Shown here in pieces: positions 50,940 to 60,042 of a stretch of DNA of 64,000 nt. Both the position numbers and the translations under genes were made by a program. The notes under the pieces were generated by a model. It worked only from the letters and a program-made list of their open reading frames with translations. It ran no database searches and had not been told where the DNA came from. The stretch comes from Serratia liquefaciens (GTDB lineage Bacteria > Pseudomonadota > Gammaproteobacteria > Enterobacterales > Enterobacteriaceae): NCBI GenBank assembly GCA_012719855.1, contig JAAXZN010000059.1, positions 1 through 64,000 on the forward strand, given 5' to 3'. Each line of letters opens with the position of its first letter. The first letter of the stretch is position 1.

Positions 50940-52612
50940 GTATTCAGAGCGCATTACAACGGGCGAGCGCCACACCACCGGTACTGGAGCTGGAACAGGT
51001 TTCGATCGCTTATCAGGGCGCGGCTGGCAATCAGCGGGTGGTGCATCAGGTGTCGTTTGCCATTCAGCCTGGGGAAGTGGTGGCGCTGGTCGGCGAGTCC
51101 GGTTCTGGCAAAACCACCACCGCGCAGGCAATCATTGGTTTGCTGACGGAAAACGGTCGCCTGGAGCAGGGGGCAATACGGCTGAACGGCACCGACATCA
51201 GCCACTGGTCATCAAAGCGTCTGGATGCGGTGCGCGGGGCGCAAATCAGTTTGATCCCACAAGATCCCTCCAGCTCACTCAATCCAGTGAAAACCATTGG
51301 AGATCAGGTGGCAGAGATCATCAACATTCACCGTCGGCTGCCGCGCAAGCAGCTGCAGCAGCGGGTGGTGGCGTTGTTGACCCGCGTCGGTTTGACGCAT
51401 CCGGAGCTGCGGGCGCGTCAGTATCCGCACGAGCTTTCCGGCGGCATGAAACAGCGGGTGTTGATCGCCATTGCCATTGCGCTGCAACCGGCGTTGATTA
51501 TCGCCGATGAGCCGACCAGTGCGCTGGATGTCACGGTGCAAAAACGCATTCTCGATCTGATCGACGAACTGCGGCAGGAGTTTGGCACTGCGGTGCTGCT
51601 GGTGACCCACGATCTGGCGGTGGCGGCGGAACGCGCCGATCGGCTGCTGGTATTTCGCCATGGCCGGGTACAGGAGCAGGGGGTGACTGCCGAGGTGCTG
51701 CGCGCCCCTGCCAGCGACTATACCCGCCGGCTGTTTGCTGACGTGCCCTCATTGAGCCGTGCAGTGGTGCCGCAACCCGGTCACCGCACGCAGGAGCTGG
51801 CGATCCAGGTCAATGGACTGGTGAAAGATTTCCCCCTGGCCGGTAGCGGTGGCAAAACTTATCGGGCGCTGGACCAGGTGTCGTTCAGCGTGCCTGGCGG
51901 CACTACCCATGCGCTGGTGGGGGAGTCCGGATCCGGTAAAACCACATTGGCGCGCTGCCTGCTCGGTTTCCAACGGCCGGACGCCGGGCAAATCATTATC
52001 GACGGCGTCGACTTTACGCGCTTGAAGGGCGAAGCGCTGCGCCAGTTCCGCCGCCGCATTCAGCTGGTGTATCAGAACCCATTCGGTTCGCTCGATCCGT
52101 CCCAGACGCTGTACCAGGTGATTGAAGAGCCGCTGCTGAATTTCGAGCCGCTGACCCAGGCCGAGCGCTATCGCCGGGTGCGAGATTTGTTTGAACGCGT
52201 GGCGCTGCCGAACGAATTGCTGAGCCGTAAACCACGCGAACTTTCCGGTGGCCAGCGACAGCGGGTGGCGATCGCCCGGGCGCTGGTGCTGCAGCCGCGG
52301 GTACTGGTGCTGGATGAAGCCACTTCGGCATTGGATGTCACGGTTCAGGCGCAGATCCTGCGGTTGCTGCAGGATTTGCAGCAGGAGTTGGGGCTGACCT
52401 ATTTGTTTATCTCACACGACCTGGCCACGGTAAGGCAGATTTCCCACAGCGTTTCGGTGTTGCACCGCGGCGTACAGGTGGACAGCGGGGCGACCGGTGA
52501 GCTGTTCGCCATGCCGGGCAGCGATTACACACGTCAGCTGATTGAAGCCATTCCCGGCCGTCAGCTTTATGCCGAACAGCCCCAGATTGAGGATGCATTC
52601 TATGAGCAGTAA
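50936..52612 (+). CDS. Fused dual ABC ATP-binding protein (DppD-DppF type)
   Basis: 558 residues from the ATG at 50936. Two complete nucleotide-binding domains are fused. The first has Walker A GESGSGKTT and signature LSGGMKQRVLIA, with Walker B LIIADEPTSALD. The second has GESGSGKTTLARC, LSGGQRQRVAIARAL and VLVLDEATSALD. The C-terminal oligopeptide-transporter tails are short. One polypeptide thus supplies both ATPases for the two permeases. It overlaps the next gene by 11 bases. Confidence 0.9.
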   Translation: MSIQSALQRASATPPVLELEQVSIAYQGAAGNQRVVHQVSFAIQPGEVVALVGESGSGKTTTAQAIIGLLTENGRLEQGAIRLNGTDISHWSSKRLDAVRGAQISLIPQDPSSSLNPVKTIGDQVAEIINIHRRLPRKQLQQRVVALLTRVGLTHPELRARQYPHELSGGMKQRVLIAIAIALQPALIIADEPTSALDVTVQKRILDLIDELRQEFGTAVLLVTHDLAVAAERADRLLVFRHGRVQEQGVTAEVLRAPASDYTRRLFADVPSLSRAVVPQPGHRTQELAIQVNGLVKDFPLAGSGGKTYRALDQVSFSVPGGTTHALVGESGSGKTTLARCLLGFQRPDAGQIIIDGVDFTRLKGEALRQFRRRIQLVYQNPFGSLDPSQTLYQVIEEPLLNFEPLTQAERYRRVRDLFERVALPNELLSRKPRELSGGQRQRVAIARALVLQPRVLVLDEATSALDVTVQAQILRLLQDLQQELGLTYLFISHDLATVRQISHSVSVLHRGVQVDSGATGELFAMPGSDYTRQLIEAIPGRQLYAEQPQIEDAFYEQ

Positions 52613-53648
52613 AAGACTCGGTTTTTTCACCCGGCTGCTGGATCAGGGCAGTGCGCAACAGCGTTATCGGCTGGCGACCGAACAGATCGTGCATGCCGAA
52701 CGGGCCGGCTTTGACAGCGCCTGGGTGGCGCAGCACCATTTTCATGAGGACGAGGGCGGCCTGCCTTCGCCGCTGGTGTTTCTGGCGCAGGTGGCGGCGC
52801 GAACCCGCCATATCCGGCTCGGCACCGGGGTGATCACGCTGCCGATGGAGTCTGCGATTCGGGTGGCCGAAGACACTGCGGTGCTGGATCTGCTGTCCGA
52901 CGGCAGGTTGGAAGTCGGTATCGCTGCAGGCGGTACGCCTTCTTCGTTCAGCGCCTTCGGTTTCGACGCCGCACAGCGTCACGCGGTGTTTGCCGACAAT
53001 TTCAGCACCCTGCTGCGAGCCTGGCGCGGTGAGGCCCTGTGTGGTGAAGATAACCGCCTGTATCCGGCGGCACCGCAGTTGGCCGAACGGGTCTGGCAGG
53101 CGACTTTTTCGGTGGAAGGCGGCGAGCGCGCCGGGCGGGCCGGTGACGGCCTGATGCTGTCGCGTACTCAGCCGCGCCCGGCAGATGCGCCGGATTTGCC
53201 GCTGGACGAATTGCAGAACCCGATTATTGACGCCTATCTGGCGGCGCTGCCGCCCGGCATTGCGCCGCGCATCATGGGATCGCGCACCGCATTGGTAACC
53301 GACCATGGCCAACAGGCGCGGGACTTTGCCGCCAAAGGGTTGAGCCGTGGGCTTGAGCGCCTGCGCGCCAGTGGCCACCGGTCGTCCGACGAATCGCTTG
53401 ATGGGCTAATCCGCGCTTTTGACGTGCACCTTGGCACCCCGGAGCAGGTGATTGCCTCATTGCAAAAAGACAGCGCGCTGGCGCGAGTGACCGATCTGGC
53501 ATTCCAGGTGCACTCTATCGATCCGCCGCACGCCACCATCCTGCGTTCTATTGAATTGATCGCCCGCCACGTTGCCCCGGAGCTGGGCTGGCAACGCCGC
53601 AATCCCGCATCCATCTCCTACGAACATCACGCTGAGGAAAAGGTATGA
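52602..53648 (+). CDS. Luciferase-like FMN-dependent monooxygenase (KPN_01858-like)
   Basis: 348 residues from the ATG at 52602. It has the bacterial luciferase-like TIM barrel, with SAWVAQHHFHEDEGGLPSP near residue 40, TRHIRLGTGVITLPMESAIRVAEDTAVLD (split) near 70-95 and GRLEVGIAAGG. It would oxidise a small substrate with FMNH2 and O2; a flavin reductase must be supplied elsewhere. It is translated together with the transporter ATPase and the CMD protein, which indicates oxidation of the imported compound. Confidence 0.85.
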   Translation: MSSKRLGFFTRLLDQGSAQQRYRLATEQIVHAERAGFDSAWVAQHHFHEDEGGLPSPLVFLAQVAARTRHIRLGTGVITLPMESAIRVAEDTAVLDLLSDGRLEVGIAAGGTPSSFSAFGFDAAQRHAVFADNFSTLLRAWRGEALCGEDNRLYPAAPQLAERVWQATFSVEGGERAGRAGDGLMLSRTQPRPADAPDLPLDELQNPIIDAYLAALPPGIAPRIMGSRTALVTDHGQQARDFAAKGLSRGLERLRASGHRSSDESLDGLIRAFDVHLGTPEQVIASLQKDSALARVTDLAFQVHSIDPPHATILRSIELIARHVAPELGWQRRNPASISYEHHAEEKV

Positions 53649-54763
53649 CTGCAACATTGCTCCCTAAAGATTTGCTGGCTGAGCTGGCAGAGATCGCCCC
53701 CAATTCTGCATTGGCTCAGGCCAGAGCTACCCGACAAGCGGCGACAGATGCGATTCAGGCCAGCTATCTGGCGCTGTTCTCCCCCGCTGATGCCGGCGAT
53801 TTCCCTATCGCGCAACGATTGCAGCTCGCGCAGCGTATCAGCGAATGGCATGCGGACAAGCTGCTTGCTGCACACTACGGCACCTTATTGCAGCAGGAGG
53901 GGGGCGTTCAGCCTGGCCCGCATTTGCAGGCAGCGTTCGATCACGCTGAAAGACTGGCGTTTAAACCCGCCAGCGCCGACGCGCAGCATTTGCAGGCATT
54001 GCAACAGGCCGGCTGGACGCTGGACGCTATCGTCACCCTGTCGCAGCTGATCGCCTTTGTTAGTTTTCAGAGCCGCTTGCTGACGGGTTATCGGCTGCTT
54101 GAAGGAAAACCACTCGAAAGCTCCGGCGGAGCACCCGTCAGGGCTGGCGGTTGGCGTACCGAATCCGTGACTCTTGGCGGCCGCCACGCACCACCGGTGT
54201 TTACCCGCCAGGAACTGGGTTGGGAGCCCTGGATTGCCGCCAAGCCGCTGGCAGAGTTTGATGAGCAAGGCCAGGCGCTTTTGACGCGCTTCGGGCACAG
54301 TGATTCGGATTACTTCCGCCTGTTGGCGCGTAACCATCCGGTGCTGGAGCAGAGAACGTTGGCGGATCGCGCCATTTTCTACACGCCGGGTGGGTTGGAA
54401 CGTAAGGATCGCGAGCTGGCGGCAACGGTGGCCAGTAAGGTGAATGGCTGCATCTATTGCGCTTCGGTGCATGCCCGCAAGGCGGCGCAGTTGTCCAAGC
54501 ATACGGATGAAGTACAGCGCCTGCTGGATGTGGCCCCGGGCGGCATTTTGAGCGAGGGGCAAGGGGAGCCGTGGCGGACGCAGATAGACTTCGCCGCTGC
54601 GCTGTCCGCCACACCGCCGCAGGTCAATACCGGGCATCTGGTCGCGTTGCGCGAGCAAGGGTTGGATGAACTGGCGTTGCTGGATCTGGTGCAATCGACC
54701 GCGTTCTTTGCCTGGGCCAATCGGCTGATGCTGACGCTCGGCGAGCCTTTCGACGATTTATAA
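53645..54763 (+). CDS. Two-domain CMD/alkylhydroperoxidase-like protein
   Basis: 372 residues, coupled to the monooxygenase by an overlapping start. The N-terminal half (about 1-165) is a CMD-like helical domain without CxxC. The C-terminal half (about 185-372) is AhpD-like, with active-site Cys269 and Cys272 plus His276 in CIYCASVH. I remember these two halves as separate genes in other bacteria (families Avi_7170 and Avi_7169), so this looks like a fusion. It may remove a peroxide or protect the monooxygenase; the reaction is not known. Confidence 0.8.
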   Translation: MTATLLPKDLLAELAEIAPNSALAQARATRQAATDAIQASYLALFSPADAGDFPIAQRLQLAQRISEWHADKLLAAHYGTLLQQEGGVQPGPHLQAAFDHAERLAFKPASADAQHLQALQQAGWTLDAIVTLSQLIAFVSFQSRLLTGYRLLEGKPLESSGGAPVRAGGWRTESVTLGGRHAPPVFTRQELGWEPWIAAKPLAEFDEQGQALLTRFGHSDSDYFRLLARNHPVLEQRTLADRAIFYTPGGLERKDRELAATVASKVNGCIYCASVHARKAAQLSKHTDEVQRLLDVAPGGILSEGQGEPWRTQIDFAAALSATPPQVNTGHLVALREQGLDELALLDLVQSTAFFAWANRLMLTLGEPFDDL

Positions 54764-54790
54764 ACCAACCTCAGCACAATCCACGTTAAC

Positions 54791-54810
54791 GGGGCGAAAG
54801 TATTCGCCCC
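54791..54810 (+). terminator. Stem-loop ending the transporter-monooxygenase operon
   Basis: GGGGCGAA (54791-54798) pairs perfectly with TTCGCCCC (54803-54810) about 30 bases past the stop codon. No U-tract is present. Confidence 0.5.
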
Positions 54811-55021
54811 TAGGCAATTACAGAATAATTATTACCGTTCCCTACAGGTTTTTAACTCGGTTAACAAATCTACACACCTCTTTTCGTTAACATTACGAAG
54901 AATTCAAAATGCAATAATTGCCCGTGGTCATTAATGCTCAGATACTCAGCCCTACAATAAATCTAATGCGGTCAGGACAGTTCTGTTCGGCGCAAATACA
55001 TTTTTACAGGGCAGGGATACG

Positions 55022-55930
55022 ATGGGCAGTTTTCTTAAGCAGGTGTATCGCTATTCTCATTCACGGCCTTATCGACACAATGAAAATCTCTGGCCTTACG
55101 TAAAAATCGAACGTGCAGACAGCGGTGAGATTGCCGAATTACATTATAAAAAGCAGACTGTTCCTATAGTGACGTTGTCAGCACTTAAAGACAGCTGCAA
55201 GGGGCCGATATTGTTGACCGCGACGGGACCGTCGGTGAACTCCGTTTGCTTTAGTGAACTGCCTGAGATGCCGGCGATTGGGGTCAATGGGGCTTTTAGC
55301 CTGAGCCAGAAGGTCAACTTTCGGTTTTATGTGATTGTCGATATGGGGTTTATCGAGCGGCGGCCGGATATTATAGAAAGCATTATTCAGGCACCGGATT
55401 TAATCCTTTTCACTACGGTTCACGGCGTGGCGAAAATCATCGATTACTTCACGCTGGCGGGTGTGAAATGCCGGTTTTCAGTGGTCGAGGACGCAACCTG
55501 CAAAATTTACAGTCCCCAAATTCCTCTCTCGGCATTGTGGGATCATTATCACAAAGATCGCAGCGTTTTTTTCTCGCCTGGCAATAAAACCATCGCCTTC
55601 AGCCACGATATTCGGCACGGGGTTTTTGATGCCGGCACGGTAGTGTATTGGGCTTTTCAGATCATTGCCTTTCTGGGATTTAAACAGCTCTTTATTGCCG
55701 GGCTGGATATGAATAATTTCCATTTGCCGCGCTTTTATGAAACTCCCGAAAATAAACTGCCGACATTTTTGCCGGAGAAGGTCGATGACCTGATTATTCC
55801 GGCCTTTAGCCATGCCGGAGAAAGAATGAAAATGAGAAAAATGGTGATTAGAAACTTTTCATTAAGCAGTGCAATAGATACCGGTATTTTTGAAAAGGTT
55901 GATAGTAATGATTTTTTCAAAAACGATTGA
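55022..55930 (+). CDS. LPS core biosynthesis protein, WaaZ/RfaZ-like
   Basis: 302 residues without membrane segments. It shares with E. coli WaaZ the ILLTATGPSVNS start of the domain, AIGVNGAFSLS, FYVIVDMGFIERRPD, and a C-terminal half with TIAFSHDI, LFIAGLDM and RFYE. WaaZ is needed for a partial third KDO on the inner core. The sequence is diverged, so the exact sugar is uncertain. Base composition is lower in G+C than the neighbours, as often seen for LPS genes. It overlaps the O-antigen ligase gene by 23 bases. Confidence 0.72.
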   Translation: MGSFLKQVYRYSHSRPYRHNENLWPYVKIERADSGEIAELHYKKQTVPIVTLSALKDSCKGPILLTATGPSVNSVCFSELPEMPAIGVNGAFSLSQKVNFRFYVIVDMGFIERRPDIIESIIQAPDLILFTTVHGVAKIIDYFTLAGVKCRFSVVEDATCKIYSPQIPLSALWDHYHKDRSVFFSPGNKTIAFSHDIRHGVFDAGTVVYWAFQIIAFLGFKQLFIAGLDMNNFHLPRFYETPENKLPTFLPEKVDDLIIPAFSHAGERMKMRKMVIRNFSLSSAIDTGIFEKVDSNDFFKND

Positions 55931-57083
55931 GCTCACCGGTCGGATCTCTTTTTATGCCATGCTGGCCTTTTCTTTTTTTAGTGCCATTTTTTGCGGTTTT
56001 ACCCGGGTCAATAATTTATTCCACATCGCGGCGTTCTTTTTCCTGCTGACGCTGGCCTCACGCCCCGAGTTTCGCTCGGCCTGGCTTAACCGGCGTGCCG
56101 CAATCATGGGAATAGCGCTGGCAGCCTGCTTTCTCGCCTATTATGCCGTCAGCAATCTCTGGGGCGGTACGCCGGATGATACGGCATCTACCCTTACGCA
56201 CAGCGTGTATATCCTGCTCTATCTGGCCTTGCTGGTCACCGTGTTGGACAGCCCTGATCGAAATCTGCTGATCTGCGCCGTGATCGCCGGCATCACGCTG
56301 TTGTGCTTGTATCTGGCGTGCGTTGATTTTCGGGAAATTTATACTCTCAGAGAAACCTCCGGGGCTAACCCTGGCCCGCGCAACGTGATCGACCTGGCCG
56401 GCTATGCGGCGTTGGGCATCATTCTAAGCCTGATGGTGTTCCGTGATACCGGGAGGAAAAGGGCGCTGTCTGCGATCCCGCTGTTGTTCGCCTTTATGGT
56501 GTTCACCCAAAGTCGCGGGCCCCTGATGGCCTTGCTGGCCGCGTTGGCGTTAACCACTTCCTATTTGGCGTTGAACAAAAAATCGCTGTTGGCCATTGCG
56601 GCTGCGGTGTTATTTGCCGTGGGCGCAGTGCTGTTTTCACCGATCGGTGAAATGTTGATTACGCGTTTTGAAGCGCTGTATCAACAGAGCTTTGTGCGGA
56701 TGAGCATCTGGCGGCACAGCCTGTTGTTGATCGAACAGGCGCCGTTCTTTGGCTATGGCTTTGATAAGCAACTGAACTTTACCAATTACACCGGTGAGTT
56801 TATTCATACCACCCATAGCCTGTATTTGGGGGCGTTGCTCAAAGGCGGGTTGGTTGGGTTTTGCCTGTTCGCCGCGTTATTGGCGTTTGGCACGCAGCTA
56901 GCCGTGCGCCATCTCCGGGCCGGTCGCCGTCTGGAAGCGGCTTTATACCTGTTTATGCTGATTTTCTACTGCTCACAGGGCATGTTTGTTATCGCGAACC
57001 CGGCCGAGTTTTGGTACCTGTTTTGGTTCCCGCTGGCGATGGTCTTTGCCCAGCCTCCGTTGGTCAACCCGCGGGGACGCTAA
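55908..57083 (+). CDS. O-antigen ligase family protein (WaaL-like)
   Basis: 391 residues from the ATG at 55908. About 11-12 hydrophobic segments are visible with a large periplasmic loop around residues 270-320. That loop contains SIWRHSLLLIEQAPFFGYGF and THSLYLGALLKGG, where the conserved His (HTTHSLY) and Arg residues of Wzy_C-type ligases lie. It joins undecaprenyl-linked O-antigen to lipid A-core at the periplasmic face. It is translationally coupled to the WaaZ-like gene, and its 3' end overlaps the converging GT9 gene by 20 bases. Confidence 0.83.
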   Translation: MIFSKTIELTGRISFYAMLAFSFFSAIFCGFTRVNNLFHIAAFFFLLTLASRPEFRSAWLNRRAAIMGIALAACFLAYYAVSNLWGGTPDDTASTLTHSVYILLYLALLVTVLDSPDRNLLICAVIAGITLLCLYLACVDFREIYTLRETSGANPGPRNVIDLAGYAALGIILSLMVFRDTGRKRALSAIPLLFAFMVFTQSRGPLMALLAALALTTSYLALNKKSLLAIAAAVLFAVGAVLFSPIGEMLITRFEALYQQSFVRMSIWRHSLLLIEQAPFFGYGFDKQLNFTNYTGEFIHTTHSLYLGALLKGGLVGFCLFAALLAFGTQLAVRHLRAGRRLEAALYLFMLIFYCSQGMFVIANPAEFWYLFWFPLAMVFAQPPLVNPRGR

Positions 57084-58170
57084 GTTTCAGCGCGTTGGTC
57101 ACTTTTTCAAACACCTCATTTTCAGTGATGATGCTGAGCGGCTGTTGGCGTTGCGCGACATTGAGCTTTTGCTCATCCACCGGGACATACATCACCTGAT
57201 GCAATTCGCCGTTTTGATAGGGGCCGGTGTGCTGTGGATTGGCGGTAACAAACAGGCTGACGGTCGGTGTTTTCAGGGCGATGGCCAGGTGCAGTGGGCC
57301 AGTGTCGCCGGTGACCAGCACCTGCATATTCGACATCACCGCCAGCAGTTGCGGCAGGGTGGTTTTGCCAATATGGCTGACCACGCGCAACTGCTCGGCC
57401 GCCGTCAGCCCCGCCATAAACGCCCGTTCAATAGACAGTTCTTTCGGACTGCCGATTAATTCAATCTGGTGGTGCGGCGAAGACGCCAGCAGCAGTTTCG
57501 CCAGGCGAATAAACTGCGCGACCGGCCAGCAACGCAGCGTTTCAGAAGCGCCCATTTGCAAGCCGATCGAAATTTTTCCTGCGGTTTTAGCCACTGGCGG
57601 AAAATCGATGGGAATAAACATCTCGGTGTTGTCGCTTTGGCAGCCTAACTGAGCCACCAGATCCAGCTTGCGTTGAATCAGATGGCCACCGGTGCTGCGG
57701 CTCACGCCACACAGCCAGGGCTCCATGCCGGTGGCTTTATTGCCGTAAGCGTCTTTGAAGACATATTGGCAACCGGCAGTAATGGCGACCATCACATCGT
57801 AAGGGGATTTGGAGTGCAGGATAATCGCCAGCTGAGGCCGGTGTTGGCGCAGTTGGCGAATAATGCCGAGCATGTCTTTCGCTTTATGATCCCAATAAAT
57901 GACCTGATTAAAGCAACGGCTGGTCGCGACCAACTGTTTGTTCTTGTGGCTGGAAATCAGGGTGATGTTTGCCGCCGGGTAGCGTTCACGCACCGCGCGG
58001 ATCGCCGGCGTGTTAAACATCAGATCGCCGAGGGCGCTGGTGGAAAAAATCACGATGCGTTCAAAAACCTGCTCAGGCTGAAAATGGGCCTTATCCTTAA
58101 AGTTGCCACCCAGCCGGGTATACATCCGCAGGCCAAGGTTGGCCACCGCTATTTTCCACTGTTTTGACAT
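57064..58170 (-). CDS. Glycosyltransferase family 9 (heptosyltransferase-like)
   Basis: 368 residues from the ATG at 58170 (GGAACAAG upstream); the frame is open further but the extra N-terminus is not family-like. The Rossmann-type GT-B fold shows IVIFSTSALGDLMFNTPAIRAV (split) near residue 35 and the donor-binding VTGDTGPLHLAIAL near 290. GT9 enzymes add heptose to the LPS core from ADP-heptose on the cytoplasmic side. It faces the WaaL-like gene tail to tail. Which core position it modifies is not evident. Confidence 0.85.
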   Translation of the reverse strand: MSKQWKIAVANLGLRMYTRLGGNFKDKAHFQPEQVFERIVIFSTSALGDLMFNTPAIRAVRERYPAANITLISSHKNKQLVATSRCFNQVIYWDHKAKDMLGIIRQLRQHRPQLAIILHSKSPYDVMVAITAGCQYVFKDAYGNKATGMEPWLCGVSRSTGGHLIQRKLDLVAQLGCQSDNTEMFIPIDFPPVAKTAGKISIGLQMGASETLRCWPVAQFIRLAKLLLASSPHHQIELIGSPKELSIERAFMAGLTAAEQLRVVSHIGKTTLPQLLAVMSNMQVLVTGDTGPLHLAIALKTPTVSLFVTANPQHTGPYQNGELHQVMYVPVDEQKLNVAQRQQPLSIITENEVFEKVTNALKLSVPAG

Positions 58171-58316
58171 CTTGTTCCGCTTTGGGTTAATGGGCATGCC
58201 GATTTGAACTTTGGCATCATATGACGTTTGTCCGGGTGGGCCAATGGGCGGCAATATCTTGCTACATATGCTTGCGCAACCTTGATAAAGGGGCAGCAGG
58301 CTGCCCCTTGGCGGCG

Positions 58317-58952
58317 TCAGTTTTGCCAAACCTGCGGGCTGCGCGGCGTATCCATTCGGTAGTCTGAATAGGGACGAGTGAAGATCTCGCGCCCCAACTC
58401 GCGTGCGGCCTGCAACGGGTTACGCGGATCGCGGCTGATTTCGCCCCGGCTGTTGCCCGCCCCCTGAACCAGCCCGACGAATTCGGAATGCGAATAGCGG
58501 CTGAACTCCTGAATTTGATGCACAATCCCCATCGCGGCACCGGGATAGGTTTCCTCCGAGGCCACCGCCAGCCCGATACGTTTGCCGCTCATACGCAGAT
58601 GCACCTGTTCCGCATCGGGGTAGGCGCTGGAGTAGTAGCTGAAAGAGCGGTCGAAAAAGGCCTTGGTTTGCGCCGACATGCCATACCAGTAAAGCGGGGT
58701 GCAGAACACCGCCGCGTCCGCCGGCAGAAAATGCTCCAGGAACAGTTCACCATAGCGGTCAGCAGGCGGAGCGGCGTGGCGCTCGTCCACCAAAAAACCG
58801 CTGATGTAATCGTCTAAGAAAAACAGGCTGGCGTCGGTGCCGGCCTCGGCGGCACCCGCCATAATGGCCTGGGCCAGGGCGGCACTGTTGCCGTCACGGC
58901 GTGGGCTGCCAACCAGGACGATAAGTCGCTTCGGCTGATGAGATGAATTCAT
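58317..58952 (-). CDS. Flavodoxin-like NAD(P)H-dependent oxidoreductase
   Basis: 211 residues from the ATG at 58952, with GGAGAG 5 bases upstream. It has the FMN-reductase/flavodoxin fold: phosphate-binding loop VGSPRRDGNSAALAQ near residue 14, and TPLYWYGMSAQTKAFFDR near 90 contacting the flavin. It is likely a two-electron reductase of quinones or other electrophiles. It is divergent from a LysR gene across 121 bases with an inverted repeat, the usual picture of an inducible reductase. Confidence 0.84.
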   Translation of the reverse strand: MNSSHQPKRLIVLVGSPRRDGNSAALAQAIMAGAAEAGTDASLFFLDDYISGFLVDERHAAPPADRYGELFLEHFLPADAAVFCTPLYWYGMSAQTKAFFDRSFSYYSSAYPDAEQVHLRMSGKRIGLAVASEETYPGAAMGIVHQIQEFSRYSHSEFVGLVQGAGNSRGEISRDPRNPLQAARELGREIFTRPYSDYRMDTPRSPQVWQN

Positions 58953-59034
58953 GTCACTCTCCATTACTTGATCGTGGAATACGAGTGTCAATTTACGGTG
59001 CTTGCAGCGCGAGAGACAAATGACGGCTATTCTG

Positions 59035-59059
59035 TCAGGATGAGTTAAATTCATCTTGA
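59035..59059. promoter_or_regulatory. Imperfect palindrome, candidate LysR operator
   Basis: GATGA...TCATC arms, extended to TCA...TGA at the outer ends, surround an A+T centre between the divergent flavodoxin-like and LysR genes. The form suits a LysR-type site overlapping the regulator's own promoter. Confidence 0.4.
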
Positions 59060-59073
59060 CGAGGCCGTACACC

Positions 59074-59955
59074 ATGTTCGCCACGCTACCGGTTACCGCA
59101 TTGCGCACTTTCGAATCCGCCGCCCGACTGCGTAGTTTTAAACAGGCGGCTTTGGAGTTGGCGGTGACGCCGACGGCGGTGTCGCATCAGATTAAAGCGC
59201 TTGAGCAGCAGCTGGGCTTTGCATTATTTGACCGAATACCGCGGGGGGTACAGCTGACGCCAAAGGGCGAGCGTTTGTTCGCCGGAGTACACGGCGCCTT
59301 GCTCGATGTGGCAACGGTGCTGGATGCCCTGCGACCGACGCCGAGCGCGGGGTCACTGTGCGTTTCCGTCACCCATTCCTTCGCGGCGCTGTGGTTGGTG
59401 CCGCGCCTGGGGCGTTTTTATCAGGCCTATCCGCACTATTTGGTTCGTCTGGAAGCCTGCGCTGAGGTGATTGACCTGCAGCAGGACGCCAGCGTGGACA
59501 TCGCCATCCGCTACAGCCGCGCAAATTACCCGCAGTTGCATCAGGCGGCGCGGCTGGAAGAAAGTTTTGGCGTTTACGGCGCTCCAGGACTCTGCGCGGC
59601 AGAGCAACCCACGCCAGCGCTGATCACCGTTCGCTGGCGTGATTCCACCCTGTATGAAACCGGCTGGCGCGACTGGTGTCGGGCCGCCGGAGTTGACTGG
59701 TGGCAGCAGCACACGACGCTGCGGGCTTATGACGAAGAGCATTATGCGTTGCAGGCGGCGGTGGCCGGGCAAGGGCTGGTGCTGGCCAGCTCGGTCATGG
59801 TGTCCGATCAGGTGCGCAATGGCCTGTTGGTGTCTTACCGGCCGGAAATTCGCGTGCCGGGGGCGGCCTACACCGCACTGTGCGTCCCTGGGCGTGAACG
59901 GCACCCGCCGGTGCGTGCATTTCTCGACTGGCTACAGCAGGAGCTTGGCGGCTGA
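59074..59955 (+). CDS. LysR-type transcriptional regulator (GcvA-like)
   Basis: 293 residues from the ATG at 59074. The HTH spans about 5-65 (LRTFESAARLRSFKQAALELAV, split before TPTAVSHQIKALE), a sequence pattern close to GcvA and AmpR-type regulators. The effector domain follows. It is divergent from the flavodoxin-like reductase and probably controls it. The nitroreductase gene lies 87 bases downstream on the same strand and may share regulation. Confidence 0.86.
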   Translation: MFATLPVTALRTFESAARLRSFKQAALELAVTPTAVSHQIKALEQQLGFALFDRIPRGVQLTPKGERLFAGVHGALLDVATVLDALRPTPSAGSLCVSVTHSFAALWLVPRLGRFYQAYPHYLVRLEACAEVIDLQQDASVDIAIRYSRANYPQLHQAARLEESFGVYGAPGLCAAEQPTPALITVRWRDSTLYETGWRDWCRAAGVDWWQQHTTLRAYDEEHYALQAAVAGQGLVLASSVMVSDQVRNGLLVSYRPEIRVPGAAYTALCVPGRERHPPVRAFLDWLQQELGG

Positions 59956-60042
59956 TGAAGAGCACAAAATAAAAGTTTTTCTGGCGTGCGGCATGGGAAT
60001 ATTGGATAAATTTGATATTCCATTCCCATGAGAGAGATGTCC

